A stretch of DNA of 64,000 bases, taken from positions 70,993,746-71,057,745 of the forward strand of contig CP092875.1 in the NCBI GenBank assembly GCA_030710605.1, read 5' to 3'. This document shows positions 9,850-20,275 of this stretch, piece by piece. The position numbers and the translations under genes are program-made. Origin of the DNA: Cordylochernes scorpioides. Lineage: Eukaryota > Arthropoda > Arachnida > Pseudoscorpiones > Chernetidae. The notes beneath the pieces were generated by a model. It was not told the origin of the DNA. It searched no databases and worked only from the letters and a program-made list of their open reading frames with translations. The first letter of the stretch is position 1, and every line of letters begins with the position of its first letter.

Positions 9850-10610
9850 TCTCTCTATATATATAAAAGTCAATGTCTGTCTGTTTCGCATTTCCCGGCT
9901 CTCCTGGCCTCACCTGGCGATGATCCCCTGGCCACCCATCCCCAGGCCCCTCCAACTATGCTTTGTATATATTCCTCTTTATGCGTCCATCGGGGCTCAA
10001 AAATCATTCATTTTGGTTAGCAGCCCCGTAAAATAAAGATATTTTCTCTGTCTGTTTCGCGATAAACTCAAAAACTACTGAACCAATTGGTACCAAATTT
10101 TGCATGTCGCTTTTTATAAACCTGAGGAAAATTTTCGGCTACATTTTGATTAGTATTTTTGGCTATTTCTTTTTTTTTTTCATTTGAAGAACTTTCTACG
10201 CGAAGTAATCCGGAATGAAATGAATACCCAAATATGGCCATTTTTTATAAGCATCAGTGGTTCAGTGGTAGAATGCTCGCCTGCCACGCGGGCGGCCCGG
10301 GTTCGATTCCCGGCTGATGCATTTTTTTTTACAATTTTTAAAACTCATTTATATATTATATATAATATTTATTTTAATAAAATATATAATATAAATATAT
10401 ATTATTATATGAACTATATTAATTAAATCAAATACCTAAACACTAATATAATACAATTTTTGCCATCACACACACTTTTTTCCTGTAGTTTATGTGTTAC
10501 TTCTGTATTGCTATTCTATGGCACTTCTAATATTTATTATTGATGTACTTTCAGTATGAAGGAAATTGCAATCGGGGGAATTCTAGGGCGAAGCCGGGTC
10601 ATACGTCTAG
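9850..10610 (+). mobile_element. Helitron (761 bp) carrying a tRNA-Gly gene
   Basis: It begins TCTCTATATATATAAAAG after A9849 and ends ...GTCTAG at 10610 before T10611, so it sits exactly between A and T with no target duplication. The 3' hairpin (GGGCGAAGCCGGG area, 10586-10599) is imperfect. The interior contains a complete tRNA-Gly gene with its own terminator. No Rep/helicase. Confidence 0.78.
10251..10321 (+). tRNA. tRNA-Gly(GCC)
   Basis: 71 bases, the normal length for tRNA-Gly. The acceptor stem GCATCAG/CTGATGC pairs perfectly with A as discriminator. Anticodon GCC is at 10283-10285 in loop CTGCCAC, the T-arm is CCCGG-GTTCGATT-CCGGG, and the A and B boxes (TGGTTCAGTGG, GGTTCGATTCC) are intact. 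A run of T's follows at once (Pol III terminator). It looks fully functional. It lies inside a Helitron (9850-10610). Confidence 0.95.
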
Positions 10611-10968
10611 TGCATCATAAATATTATTTAAAATCTTTTTAAAAATTCATTAATTTGAAAAATTAAATTGAAAAAATGCACATTACATATACAGTAATTC
10701 ATCAAAATTTCAAAATAATAAAATAAATTAAAAACGAGGAAATAGAGAAAAACATCTCCAACCCTTAGTTTACAATTACCTGAGATTTCCTTCTATTTAT
10801 CATCGAAGTCGTTTCGTGAAAATATTTATATTTGTTTTACTTTGCAAATGTTGACTTAAGGACATCTTTGATGATGTACTTCAATTTCGCGCGTTATGTC
10901 AAGAAGATATCAAAATATGAGAAATCAATTGTTTTCACAAATACTTTACCATACCTTTATATTATCTA
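10611..10968. other. Kinase-duplicon relic between two Helitrons
   Basis: AT-rich sequence resembling the 3' flank of the kinase genes (poly-A-signal-rich 'attcattaatttgaaaaatt' text), ending with a short piece of kinase coding sequence at 10838-10887. Nothing else seen. Confidence 0.5.
10838..10887 (-). pseudogene. Kinase relic (last helix of the C-lobe)
   Basis: About 46 of 50 bases match the segment encoding the end of the kinase domain in the four other copies (plus-sense GCAAATGTTGACTTAAGGAC... GTACTTCAATT). The minus strand reads approximately ELKYIIKDVLKSTF, against ELRYTMKDVLKSTF in copy C. It is a fifth, almost erased member of the kinase array. Confidence 0.7.
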
Positions 10969-11323
10969 CTAGACGAATGGCCCGGGCAACGCCCGGGTTT
11001 TACCCGAGTGCGTATATATTTTAAAAATGTTTTAATTAAAATACTATTCGTTACAATTATAAATTGGCGCCGTGGATGTCTCTTTTGTGAAACGTCCCGC
11101 CCCAAACTGTGTGTGTCTTGAAAATATAAAAATAAAAATGTGAACGGAAAAATATGTCCAGGGTAGCCTAGTGGTCATGGCATCTGCCCGGTAAGCGGAA
11201 GGTCGTGGGTTCGATTCCCATCCCTTGACACTTTTTTTATTTTATCCATTCTGACCAAAATCTATCCGTGAACTTCACACAGTGAACTTCACACAAACAG
11301 AATAAGGCAATTATATAAGTAGA
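10969..11323 (-). mobile_element. Helitron family B (355 bp) carrying a tRNA-Thr-like gene
   Basis: On the minus strand: A, TCTACTTATATAATTGCC at the 5' end (11323), and the 3' hairpin CCCGGGCGTTGCCCGGG then CCATTCGTCTAG at 10969, followed by T. Same termini as the nested Helitron at 57062-57610. The tRNA-like gene inside is in the opposite orientation to the Helitron. Confidence 0.8.
11157..11229 (+). tRNA. tRNA-Thr(GGT)-like gene, probably a pseudogene
   Basis: 73 bases fold as a cloverleaf: acceptor TCCAGGG/CCCTTGA (one mismatch), T8 A9, D-arm GCCT...TGGC, anticodon stem TCTGC/GCGGA with loop CCGGTAA, T-arm GTGGG-TTCGATT-CCCAT. The anticodon by position is GGT, but the universally conserved T33 is C, and the acceptor and D stems have mismatches. 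The B box is intact and a T7 terminator follows. It could be a tRNA-derived SINE head. It lies in a Helitron. Confidence 0.6.
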
Positions 11324-11529
11324 TAATCCAAATTGTGCCTTATCACACACTATTTTTTTTTTTGGCCTTATTACCTTGTGTTTATAATCTATGACATAAT
11401 GCCGGCGGCGCGCGCCCGTTGGCTGCCGGCGAGCACGTGACCTGCCTGTGCGCGCGCATCCGTGACAGAACCGGCCGTCCCATGACGGTCGTGACTATAT
11501 ATATAATGGATGGATAATAATAATAATAT

Positions 11530-11565
<36 letters not shown>

Positions 11566-11700
11566 TATTATTATTATCATTAGATAATGATAATGATCAT
11601 AATGATGATGCGCGCGCATCCGTGACAGAACCCATGACGGTCGTGACTATATATGTTGATAGGACAGGATGGAATTCTTGATCTGTTTTTTAATTTCTAT
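11324..11700. repeat. GC-cored repeat family X (minus copy) and TAA microsatellite
   Basis: 11330-11500 is a reverse-complement copy of the repeat at 32878-34038 (GTGTTTATAATCTATGACATAATG, then GCCGGC/GCGCGC-rich core, then GACGGTCGTGAC-TATATATA). 11515-11590 is a (TAA)n/(TTA)n microsatellite. 11605-11655 repeats the GCGCGCATCCGTGACAGAAC end. No gene. Confidence 0.65.
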
Positions 11701-12005
11701 GTTCATAATATAAAGCCCCCTTTTATTAACATTATTCCGTAAATAAAATTTTTGGCTGCTAATTTAAGGTTTATTTGAAGGTATTTCTGCAATGAATATA
11801 TAAAAAAAATTAATATCAACCAGGCGTGATACTGAAATATTTGCGCCTATAACAGAAGAAAACAAACAAAATAACAAACAGTTATAGCTTTATTATATTT
11901 TGTTATAAAATTTGATAAATATACTTGTTTATAAAGTAAAGCAAGAAGTATTTAATCAGAATTTAAATATAGTTTAAAAAACCAACTTTTCATAAAAGAG
12001 TAAAG
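11701..12005. other. AT-rich non-coding; possibly LINE 5' region
   Basis: No ORF or motif recognised. It directly precedes the ATG of the LINE ORF1 fragment at 12006 and may be that element's 5' untranslated region. Confidence 0.3.
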
Positions 12006-12563
12006 ATGCAGAATATTGTAATCAAATCAACGATCGGCCCAGTTGGCGAAAAGGTCAGTATAATCGAAACCAACATACTTTTGAAAATTCTTGAAAGATG
12101 TGGCATCGAGTACAAAGTAGAAAATACTCCTTCAACCAAGAAACAAACTCGCGAATCTTCAGCAGATTCAACATCACGTAGCCAAAAGACACCGAGAATG
12201 GAAATTGTCTCACAGCATAATGAAAATGATGTCTCCATGAACGAGGTAACTGAAGTCCCTCAAAAAACGTCCGCTGCTACCCCTTCTCAGGTTAACGAAG
12301 AAAACATTGATGAAGATGGTCCTTGGACAACAGTTACACATGCAAAAAAGCCAAGAATACCACCTGTAATAGCAGAAAATGTAACAGACTGGAAGTTGCT
12401 CTTCCAAGAGCTGAAAGACCTATGCACAGATAAATTCCAATGTACGATCTCAGCAAATAAGCACATTATCAAGGCCAAAAATATTTCAGACTTAAAAAAA
12501 ATCAGAGAATACTTTCAAAAAAAAAATAATAACGGTGGCTACTCTTATAGACTCCAAGAATAA
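12006..12563 (+). pseudogene. LINE ORF1, N-terminal 185 residues
   Basis: An open frame from ATG. After an acidic, polar N-terminus it carries GPWTTVTHAKKPR and a DWKLLFQEL...IIKAKNISDLKKIREYF segment, the region before the zinc knuckles in jockey-type ORF1 proteins. It stops at YSYRLQE just where a foldback element begins (12564). The matching continuation (after SYRLQE) is what the LINE at 20970 begins with, but the two are 8 kb apart and I cannot say they were one copy. Confidence 0.65.
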
Positions 12564-12963
12564 TTAATTATAAAAAACACTTTTTAAAAAAAGCTTTTAT
12601 TTAAAATGCACTAAAAATAACAGAATAAATATTTCTGAAGTAATGCTTTTTTTCTGAAGGTACCATTTAACAAATAAAATATTAGACTTAGAAATAAAAG
12701 CGGTGGGGGATGATAATCATTTATGCAGCAAATAGGTATAAATTTAATGAAAGGCATAATCTTGCTAATCATTTGGCTTCATATAAAATCACATTGATCT
12801 CATATTTATTATTATTGTACCCCACCGCTTTTATTTCTAAGTCTATTATTTTATTTGTTAAATGGAACCTTCAGAAAAAAAGCAATACTTCAGAAATATT
12901 TATTCTGTTATTTTTAGTGCATTTTAAAAAAAATCTTTTTTTAAAAAGTGTTTTTATAATTAA
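12564..12963. repeat. 400-bp foldback element
   Basis: Arms ~12564-12710 and ~12820-12963 are near-perfect reverse complements (TTAATTATAAAAA... CTTAGAAATAAAAGCGGTGG / CCACCGCTTTTATTTCTAAG... TTTTTATAATTAA) around a ~110-bp spacer. It starts and ends with TTAA. No transposase. It truncates the LINE ORF1 fragment on its left and abuts a Helitron 3' end on its right. Confidence 0.8.
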
Positions 12964-14086
12964 CTAGCGGACGTACCCGGCTTCGCCCGGGTTTTACCCG
13001 AGTAAAGGTTTTTCTAACGAATCTCTCGATAAAGTGAACATTTTTTCCCGGTCCCTTGAAAAATACTCGATAAGTTGAATAAAATCAATATTAATTGGTT
13101 CCCTCGGTAATTGGAAGTTAAAGGAATAGTATCTTGCCTTGGAATTGTATCATTATTCTTGTCTCAAATAAATTGCCGTGTCATCCTGAATTTTGTCTTT
13201 CCTAATTTTCTACATTACAAAATCATCGTATCATCATGATAATATTTAGAGCAGATTGTTGAATTATAACCGATAAATTAGAATATTTATCTTGATTATT
13301 TTAAAGCGAAAAGTTATTTCAAAAATTTTATTTGCTAGAAACCTTCCCAGTACTAAATAACTTTCCAAAGTTTCATGGCGTTCCAATGAGTGGTTTGGTC
13401 AGGCATAAAGGACAAACAGACCACACACACACACACTGGATCGCCCGCGCCTCGCCGCCACGCCCATCTCGAGGTTCACCTCGAGATGGTCGCCCACCAT
13501 CGGTCCACCACCATCCAGGATCGACTGGGCCTCACTGCGGCGCGGCGCCTACTCGGGCCACGAGGCCGACGCGGTCCTCAAGTTGGCCCTCCACGCCCTG
13601 CCCCATCCAGCCCATCCTGCCTCGGTCGGCCCCTCCTGTCCTGCCTGCGGGTCCATCGACCGCTCCCTCGGCCACCGTTACTGGTGCTGTCGTTCCATCA
13701 GGCCTCTCATCAGAGAGGCCTTCAACATCATAGGGCGGCCCCCTGACCTGCAGGCTTGGATCTTCGGCGGGTCCGGCCTTGAGGACGACGCCCTTTCCAT
13801 CCTGGCGTCGGCAAAGTTGCGAATCTATCGCTACTTTGTCCAGGTTGGGCTCGGAGAAGTGGTGGAGGACCCGCTCATCGCCTGGTCCAGGACCCTCCAG
13901 CGTCGTGGTTTCCTTCCATCATCTACCATCATCATCTTGTAGTTTCATATTTGTATATATTTTCTTTCTCTCTTTCTTTATGTATATATTTTCTCTCTCT
14001 ACTTTATTGTTTGACAATAAATTTTTTTTTAATTGTCAATTGTCACACACACACACACATACATTCATTTTTATATATATAGAAGA
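12964..14086 (-). mobile_element. Helitron family A with an inserted LINE tail
   Basis: Minus strand: 5' TCTTCTATATATATAAAAATG (14086) and 3' hairpin then TACGTCCGCTAG (12964), preceded in plus by A12963. It has the typical family A interior. A GC-rich LINE tail (13436-14043) interrupts its CA microsatellite. The PLE insertion at 14090 starts at its 5' edge. Confidence 0.8.
13436..14043 (+). pseudogene. GC-rich 3' tail of a LINE ORF2
   Basis: Frame from about 13540 to 13942: HEADAVLKLALHALPHP, then a zinc-finger-like CPACGSIDRSLGHRYWCC (C-x2-C-x8-H-x3-C), then IREAFNIIGRPPDLQAWIF and LRIYRYFVQVGLGEVV, typical of the C-terminal end of a non-LTR retrotransposon polyprotein. A 3' region with CAATAAA and poly-T/short repeats follows. 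It is very GC-rich compared with the ~30% GC surroundings. Clade not determined. It sits in a CA-repeat, with CACACA on both sides. Confidence 0.6.
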
Positions 14087-14179
14087 TTAATAGTAGAACT
14101 TGAAACTCTTCCGGTGTGCAACTTAAGAATAAACGTATCATTAAACGGAAGATAAGAATCTTTTATTTGGAAACGTTAC

Positions 14180-14207
14180 GAGCTTTCGGGCAAACGCCCT
14201 TCTACAG
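14180..14207 (-). ncRNA. Hammerhead-like motif at PLE end (variant core)
   Basis: Minus strand: CTGTAGA, stem II GGGC-GTTT-GCCC (plus an A-G extension), GAAA, self-complementary AGCT, C. The layout is that reported for PLE hammerheads, but CTGTAGA differs from CTGANGA at essential positions, so activity is doubtful. Confidence 0.5.
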
Positions 14208-14399
14208 GTTTGACGAAACACAAAAATCAAGGCGAGAGACAGACCTATATACATGGGGACGATTTACATAGAACACAATTTTTATAGCTTAGCAGTAAGA
14301 ATTTTAGAATGGAAGTTAATTTTTAATAAGTAACTATTGTAGTGATATGGTAATAAGTTGTTGTATATAAGATTTTTAATTATGTAAAAAAGGAATAAA

Positions 14400-15916
14400 T
14401 TAGTTTGAAACAAAGATATCATAAATTTCGGGAATTTCTATTTTTCTATTTATGCTTTTAAGTTTGGTGGATACTATGGATTCTAACATTAATCTTTGGT
14501 GTAGGTTGGGTATGTTACGGTAATGGATAGTGGGGTGGTTGGTATTAAAAGAGTGGCCAGTGGATGCAACATGCTGATAGATGAGGGAACGTGGGTCGTT
14601 GTTATTAATGTTGCGGGTGTGTTCTGACATTCTAATGGCGACGGTTCTACCTGTCTCACCCACATAAGTGGCGGAGCAATGTTCGCATGAGACAGAGTAG
14701 ACCGCCCCAGAAGAATCCAGAGGACTGAGTTGGGTACTAGTTTTTGTAATGGGGTGTCGGAGAAGTGAGTGGATACTGGGGGTATTAATGAAAAAGGTGC
14801 GAATGCCAAATGGCCTAATGAGGCGGGAGATGCTAACTGTTAAGGGAGAATAGGGCAACATGCAGGTAGTCCTGAAGACTGGGGGAGGATTGGAGGGAGC
14901 GGGAGAATAGGTATGTTTATTAATGAATGTTAGTGGATAGGAGGCGGCGGTGAGATGGGAGATGATACGGGCTTTTTCTGTGGTTTTAAAGATGGGTAGA
15001 GAGCAGTGTGTGTGAAGGCGCCTGGTGAGTGTTTTAACGATGTTAATTTTGTGTACTATGGGACAGAAGGAGTTGAAATGGGTGTAGGTGGGGGTACTGC
15101 TATTCTTGTAGTATACTGTGATGTGGAATGATGCCGGGGTACGTATGATTAAAATGTCTAGGAAGGGAATGATGTGTCCCTGTTCTTTTTCCATGGTGAA
15201 CGAGAGGTTAGGGTTGTAGCTGTTGAGAGTGGACAGGATGGTTTCTTCATGGTCGGTTTTACAAATGCAAAGGATATCATCGACATATCGTCGCCAGAAT
15301 AGGATGTCATCACAATGGAGGTTGCAGACCCATTTATCTATTCTGGTCATAACCAGCTCAGCAGCTATGGAGGAGAGGGGGCTTCCCATAGGCGATCCCC
15401 TTATCTGTTTGAAATGGATATGGTGAAAGGTAAAGGTGCTCATGTTTAAGCATATCTGTGAGAGGGATGTGATAGAGTTGGTCTTGACGGGATCTGTGTT
15501 AATGGAAACCAAAAATTGGTTGAGACTGTCAATTATCAGGTGATGGGGGAGACGGAGGTAAAGGGATGAAACGTCAAATGAACACATGGTGAAGTTTTGG
15601 GGGGGGTGTAGGCCGGTTATTTCTTGAATGAGTGTGGGGGTGCTGGAAACTGTGAGATTACTTCTATTGTTTTTTAAAAGAGGTGAGAGATAATTTGAGA
15701 GGTACTTAGCTAGGGGGTAGGCGGGAGAGAGGTGATATGCAATGATAGAGCGTAGAGGGACAGAAGGTTTGTGGACCTTGGGAAGGCCGTAGATGTAGGT
15801 ACCATTGGGGAGATTAGTGGTAAAGGATTTGTGTTCCTCCGTTGAGATGAGTCTGGATCTTTTCATTCGGTTGAGAGAGGACTTGAAGGTTTTAAGTGCT
15901 ATTGTGATGTCTGTCC
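14400..15916 (-). pseudogene. PLE reverse transcriptase + GIY-YIG endonuclease, 5'-truncated
   Basis: About 505 residues remain of a protein usually 700-850 long; the N-terminus is lost. RT motifs: YIYGLPKVHKP, FDVSSLYLRLP, IRGSPMGSPLSS, WRRYVDDILCI (catalytic YVDD) and IPFLDILI. The C-terminal GIY-YIG domain shows VYSVSCEHCSATYVGETG, R-x3-RMSEH and the GHSF region. The frame runs open to 15971, but residues before 15916 are antisense of the inverted copy, so that start is artificial. RT and nuclease residues appear intact. Confidence 0.88.
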
Positions 15917-16577
15917 CATAGTACACAAAATTAACATCGTTAAAACACTCACCAGGCGCCTTCACACACACTGCTCTCTACCCATCTTTAAAACCACAGA
16001 AAAAGCCCGTATCATCTCCCATCTCACCGCCGCCTCCTATCCACTAACATTCATTAATAAACATACCTATTCTCCCGCTCCCTCCAATCCTCCCCCAGTC
16101 TTCAGGACTACCTGCATGTTGCCCTATTCTCCCTTAACAGTTAGCATCTCCCGCCTCATTAGGCCATTTGGCATTCGCACCTTTTTCATTAATACCCCCA
16201 GTATCCACTCACTTCTCCGACACCCCATTACAAAAACTAGTACCCAACTCAGTCCTCTGGATTCTTCTGGGGCGGTCTACTCTGTCTCATGCGAACATTG
16301 CTCCGCCACTTATGTGGGTGAGACAGGTAGAACCGTCGCCATTAGAATGTCAGAACACACCCGCAACATTAATAACAACGACCCACGTTCCCTCATCTAT
16401 CAGCATGTTGCATCCACTGGCCACTCTTTTAATACCAACCACCCCACTATCCATTACCGTAACATACCCAACCTACACCAAAGATTAATGTTAGAATCCA
16501 TAGTATCCACCAAACTTAAAAGCATAAATAGAAAAATAGAAATTCCCGAAATTTATGATATCTTTGTTTCAAACTAA
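15917..16577 (+). pseudogene. Inverted partial PLE copy (end of RT + GIY-YIG)
   Basis: It encodes the same C-terminal residues as the minus-strand copy, from the region after the YVDD motif through VYSVSCEHCSATYVGETG to the stop at 16577. 5'-truncated, with no start of its own. Confidence 0.85.
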
Positions 16578-16769
16578 TTTATTCCTTTTTTACATAATTA
16601 AAAATCTTATATACAACAACTTATTACCATATCACTACAATAGTTACTTATTAAAAATTAACTTCCATTCTAAAATTCTTACTGCTAAGCTATAAAAATT
16701 GTGTTCTATGTAAATCGTCCCCATGTATATAGGTCTGTCTCTCGCCTTGATTTTTGTGTTTCGTCAAAC

Positions 16770-16797
16770 CTGTAGAAGGGCGTTTGCCCGAAAGCTC
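16770..16797 (+). ncRNA. Hammerhead-like motif at the other PLE end
   Basis: Identical in sequence to the motif at 14180-14207 in inverted orientation: CTGTAGA, GGGC...GCCC, GAAAGCTC. Same caveat about the core. Confidence 0.5.
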
Positions 16798-16867
16798 GTA
16801 ACGTTTCCAAATAAAAGATTCTTATCTTCCGTTTAATGATACGTTTATTCTTAAATATAGAAGATTA

Positions 16868-17275
16868 TTCACGCTATTTTTAGTCGTATATATGCCAGTC
16901 CAAAAAAAAAAGCCTTATCACTGAGACGACCTTGGCCTTAAATAGCTGCAAGCCTGCTCGCAGCAGATTGGTCAAATCCTCGTGGGAGGTCGGAAGTGAC
17001 GTAAGCAAAATCCGTTACTAACAGAACTGCGTCTCTTTGCTTTTGGGAACCCTAAATTTATTGAATTATATTACAAAGTTAGAGACACCCAGTGGATTAT
17101 TGTTAGGGGATAATTGGTACATATAAAATTTGAATTATAATTAAACAAATGATTAAATAGTTAAAAGTAACAACATACTAATTGAAAAAGGGAAACTATT
17201 TAAAAAGGTGTCATGAAATGTATGGTGGTATATTGTTACACACACACCTATATATATATAATGAATATAAATATA
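16868..17275. other. Unassigned non-coding sequence
   Basis: A moderately GC-rich patch (16915-17040) then AT-rich sequence with a CA/TA microsatellite. No ORF, RNA gene or repeat recognised. Confidence 0.3.
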
Positions 17276-17288
17276 TGCGTGATGATAT

Positions 17289-18586
17289 ATATATTGCGTA
17301 TGATATTGTTTTTTACAGCACAATACAACAATGTTGGCAAGTTTCTCTAGAGTGGAATGTCGAGGTGACGAATCCACTCCAGGGCCTCCTCTGTGCACCG
17401 GTGGATATCCCCAAGTGTTCCCTGGAAGAATCTTCGAGGACAGTCCCTTAGGATATGGTGCATTGTTTGTATTTGTCCACAGTCGCAGTTCTGGTCTGGA
17501 CTCATGTTCCACTTATTTAGTAGGTAGTTGCATCTACCAGTAGAGGTCCTGATTCTATTGAGGGTTGACCAGGTCCTCCTAGGTAGGTTGTAGCCGGGAG
17601 GTTTGGTGTTAGGGTCCTCCACCAGGTCTTTGTTGGCGATGGCAAGATTGCTCCATCGGTTTCTCCACTCTTCTTTAAGATCTACATTTTCATCGGCCAC
17701 CCATGCAGGATTCCTTGATATTAGTCGAGTTGGGGGAGGAATTTCGAGAACAGTGTTGATTGGAAGCTTAGTGTTAGCTTTAATTTTACTGAGAAGGTTG
17801 GAGGTAGATTTCTTTCTTCTGAGGTCAGGAGGTGCTATGTTAGAGAGATATGGGAGCCAGTCTATAGGGGTAGGTCTCATGTTTCCCGTTATTAATCTCA
17901 TAGTTTGGTTAAGTTGAGCATCTATGCTGTCTGTATGGGAGCTTCTTTCCCACACAGGGGCGCAGTACTCCGCAACTGAGTATACTAAGGCGAGGGCAGA
18001 CGTGCGTAGAGTGTCAGCACTACAGCCCCACGTGGTGCCTGCCAACCTAGTCATGATATTATTCCTTGTTTTTAATTTATCTCTCGTTTTTTCAAGGTGT
18101 TGGCGAAAAGTGAGAGATCTATCAAGGGTTACTCCCAGATATTTGGGGCATGGATCATGGCTGAGTGGTTTGTTGCAGAATGTGAGTTTCAAGGGTCTAT
18201 TGGCTTTATGGTTATTCAGATGGAATACTGATGAGACTGTCTTGGAAGGGTTGGGAATCAGGTGCCATTTTGAGAAGAAATTCTCCAATTTCTTTAGGTC
18301 TTCATTGAGTATCTGTTCCAGAGTTGAGAAAGATTGTTCTTGGTGAAGAAGAGCTATATCATCAGCATACAGAAATTTTTGAGAATTAGTAGCTGGGATA
18401 TCAGCAGTGTAGACATTAAATAGTAAGGGAGCAAGAACTGACCCCTGTGGCAGTCCGTTATTTAGGGTGCGAGGTCTGCTTTTTTTGTTGTTGAGGTGTA
18501 CTGTTATTTTCCTGTTGGTGAGAAAATTATTTATTAGTTTGATGATATTTTTACAGTTGATTATTTTGGATAGTTTGTATAATAAT
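17289..18586 (-). mobile_element. 5'-truncated LINE (LINE3)
   Basis: A non-LTR element fragment flanked by TGCGTGATGATAT at 17276-17288 and 18587-18599 (13-bp target duplication). It contains only the RT core and C-terminal domain. A different lineage from LINE1/LINE2. Confidence 0.85.
17347..18560 (-). pseudogene. LINE3 reverse transcriptase, truncated
   Basis: Minus strand: GLPQGSVLAPLLFNVYTADI, KFLYADDIALLHQ (catalytic YADD), then FFSKWHLIPNPSKT, PKYLGVTLDRSLTFRQHL, ALVYSVAEYCAPVW and the C-terminal CDCGQIQTMHHILRDCP (zinc-binding-like) to the stop. No start codon of its own. The downstream 313 residues are open; the RT core upstream of 18288 continues through the truncation point. Jockey superfamily is likely. 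Confidence 0.82.
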
Positions 18587-18599
18587 TGCGTGATGATAT

Positions 18600-19013
18600 T
18601 GGAATAAGATGACTAAATTATAACAGATAAAATAAATATTTTTGTTGGCTTTTCTCATTTATTTGCTTGTAATTCCAAGGACGTTTTAGATAGGAATCTG
18701 AATATTTGGATTTCTAATTCCTTCCATGTCTTGAACATTTATTGAAAAAATCCTTTCGCAACCTCCAGCATTGTCGCATTTTTAGCCAAGAAAAATTGAA
18801 ATTGACAGGTTCTGGGAAAAAATAGTTGTTTTTTAGTCAGAAAATGATAATGAAAATATTGCTGTATCATGTTTGATAATCAGATACAAAATTATATAGG
18901 GAAAAAATTCCAAAAGAGCAGAGACCACGGGTGAAGCGAGTTCACTTTTAGTATGCAGAAACAAAATTCTAACAGAAAACATTCATTCGAGTAGAAGACA
19001 CAAAGCCAGATCA
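18600..19013. repeat. Old dispersed repeat, copy 2
   Basis: Homologous to 1900-2275 plus 8185-8202, here uninterrupted. It shows what the pre-insertion site of the two tandem LINEs looked like (CATTCATTCGAGTAGAAGACAC). It ends ...AGATCA immediately before a Helitron 5' end, just as copy 1 ends ...GGTCA before TCTCTATATATAAAA. Confidence 0.6.
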
Positions 19014-19245
19014 TCTATATATATAAAAATGAATGTATGTGTGTGTGTGTGGTGTGTCTGTCCTTTATGCCTGACCAAACCACTCATTGGAACGCCATGC
19101 AACTTTGGGGAGTTATTTAGTATAGTACTGGGAAGGTTTCTAGCAAATAAAATTTTTGCAATAACTTTTCGCCTAAAAATAATCAAGATAAATATTCTAA
19201 TTTATCTGTTATAATTCAACACACAATCTGCTCTAAATATTATCA
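19014..19245 (+). mobile_element. Helitron family A, 5' half only
   Basis: It starts TCTATATATATAAAAATG after A19013 and matches the 5' half of 902-1396 through 'ctctaaatattatcatg', then stops. No 3' hairpin follows. Confidence 0.75.
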
Positions 19246-20275
19246 TGCATATAGAAAAAAATGATTATATGCCTCTTCTTTATGCCGGACCAAACTACTC
19301 ATTTCATCGCTATTTAACTTTGAGAAATTGTTTAATAAACTACCATAAAGGTTTCTTTCAAATTATTAGTTTGAAAAACCTTTTTTTTCGGAAAAAACAA
19401 GGATAAATATTAATTAATCTGTTATATTTTCAGCACTCTGATTTATTATCTCTGTATTATCTTTATATATATAAAAATCAAAATTTTCTGTCTGTTAATC
19501 GATAAACTCAGAAACTATTTAACCAAATGTCACCAAATTTTCCACATAACTACCAATGACCCTGAAGATGAAGAATTTACAATGCATTAAAATAAAGTAA
19601 AAAAAAATATTTTAAAATCTATATTTTATCTTTGTGTATAACTTTATTTATATAGCCACTTAGGGAAAGTTATAAAGCTATTTTTTGTCAGATTTCCTTT
19701 TTTCGTTTCGTTTTATTTCCCAAATTCCATTAAATTTTTATTAAAAATTATCATCATTATTAAGAAGGTTTTCAATGTGTCTGTATTCAAATTATTAATG
19801 ACATTTTTGAAAGTAAAACAGTGTATACGGTATTAAATATGTATAATGGAACACACACACAATGGCTTAAAATATAATAGAAAGTAAGCTGAATGAAGAC
19901 AAAAAAAAAATGTCGAAAATTCCCTATGAATTGAAGTGATTTTGCCTATAAAATATCAAAAAATAGACTGGATTGATTCACATTCAAAATGGTTAAAATG
20001 GCATTTATTAAGCCAAACTGTGTGAAAAAGTAGATACAGTAGAGCTTCCATTGAGAGGATGCCTAAAATCGTAGCTTAACCCGTCTCTCCAAGAGGCAGT
20101 CTCTTATTAAAGGTCTATTAGAGATTCTTTAATATCAATTAGAATCTCCAATGAGAGACCACCTACACGAGAAACAAGTTGAGTCATGTTTTTAGGTGGT
20201 CTTTCTTAAGAGACTCTATTTACATATATTAAAATCAACATTTTCTTACTGTTACGTTTAATTACTGCTAATCTC
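19246..20275. other. Decayed Helitron-like sequence and AT-rich spacer
   Basis: 19250-19440 repeats the family A inner text in degenerate form (GCCGGACCAAACTACTCAT). 19462 resembles another 5' start (ATCTTTATATATATAAAAATC) followed by 'tctgtctgttaatcgataaactc'. About 20037-20230 contains MITE-like inverted sequence around 'gagaga..' motifs. No gene. Confidence 0.4.

Larger units (their letters stand above)
14090..16854. mobile_element. Penelope-like element, head-to-head with a partial inverted copy
   Basis: The minus-strand PLE (15916 to ~14123) encodes RT and a GIY-YIG nuclease. A plus-strand copy (15917-16854) of its last ~938 bp is fused to its head. The arms look identical by eye. The junction (15911-15920) has ~10 bp microhomology (CTGTCCCATA). 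The whole insertion is flanked by ATATAGAAGATTA (14077-14089 and 16855-16867), a 13-bp target duplication. Each outer end has a hammerhead-like motif. Confidence 0.85.

Noticed and set aside
13332-13746. ORFs of 133 and 118 codons in alternative frames
   Set aside because: GC-rich sequence lowers stop frequency; the frame with LINE C-terminal features is a different one (to 13942).
17182-18346. Plus-strand ORFs over LINE3 (e.g. 17924-18346)
   Set aside because: Antisense shadows of the minus-strand reverse transcriptase.
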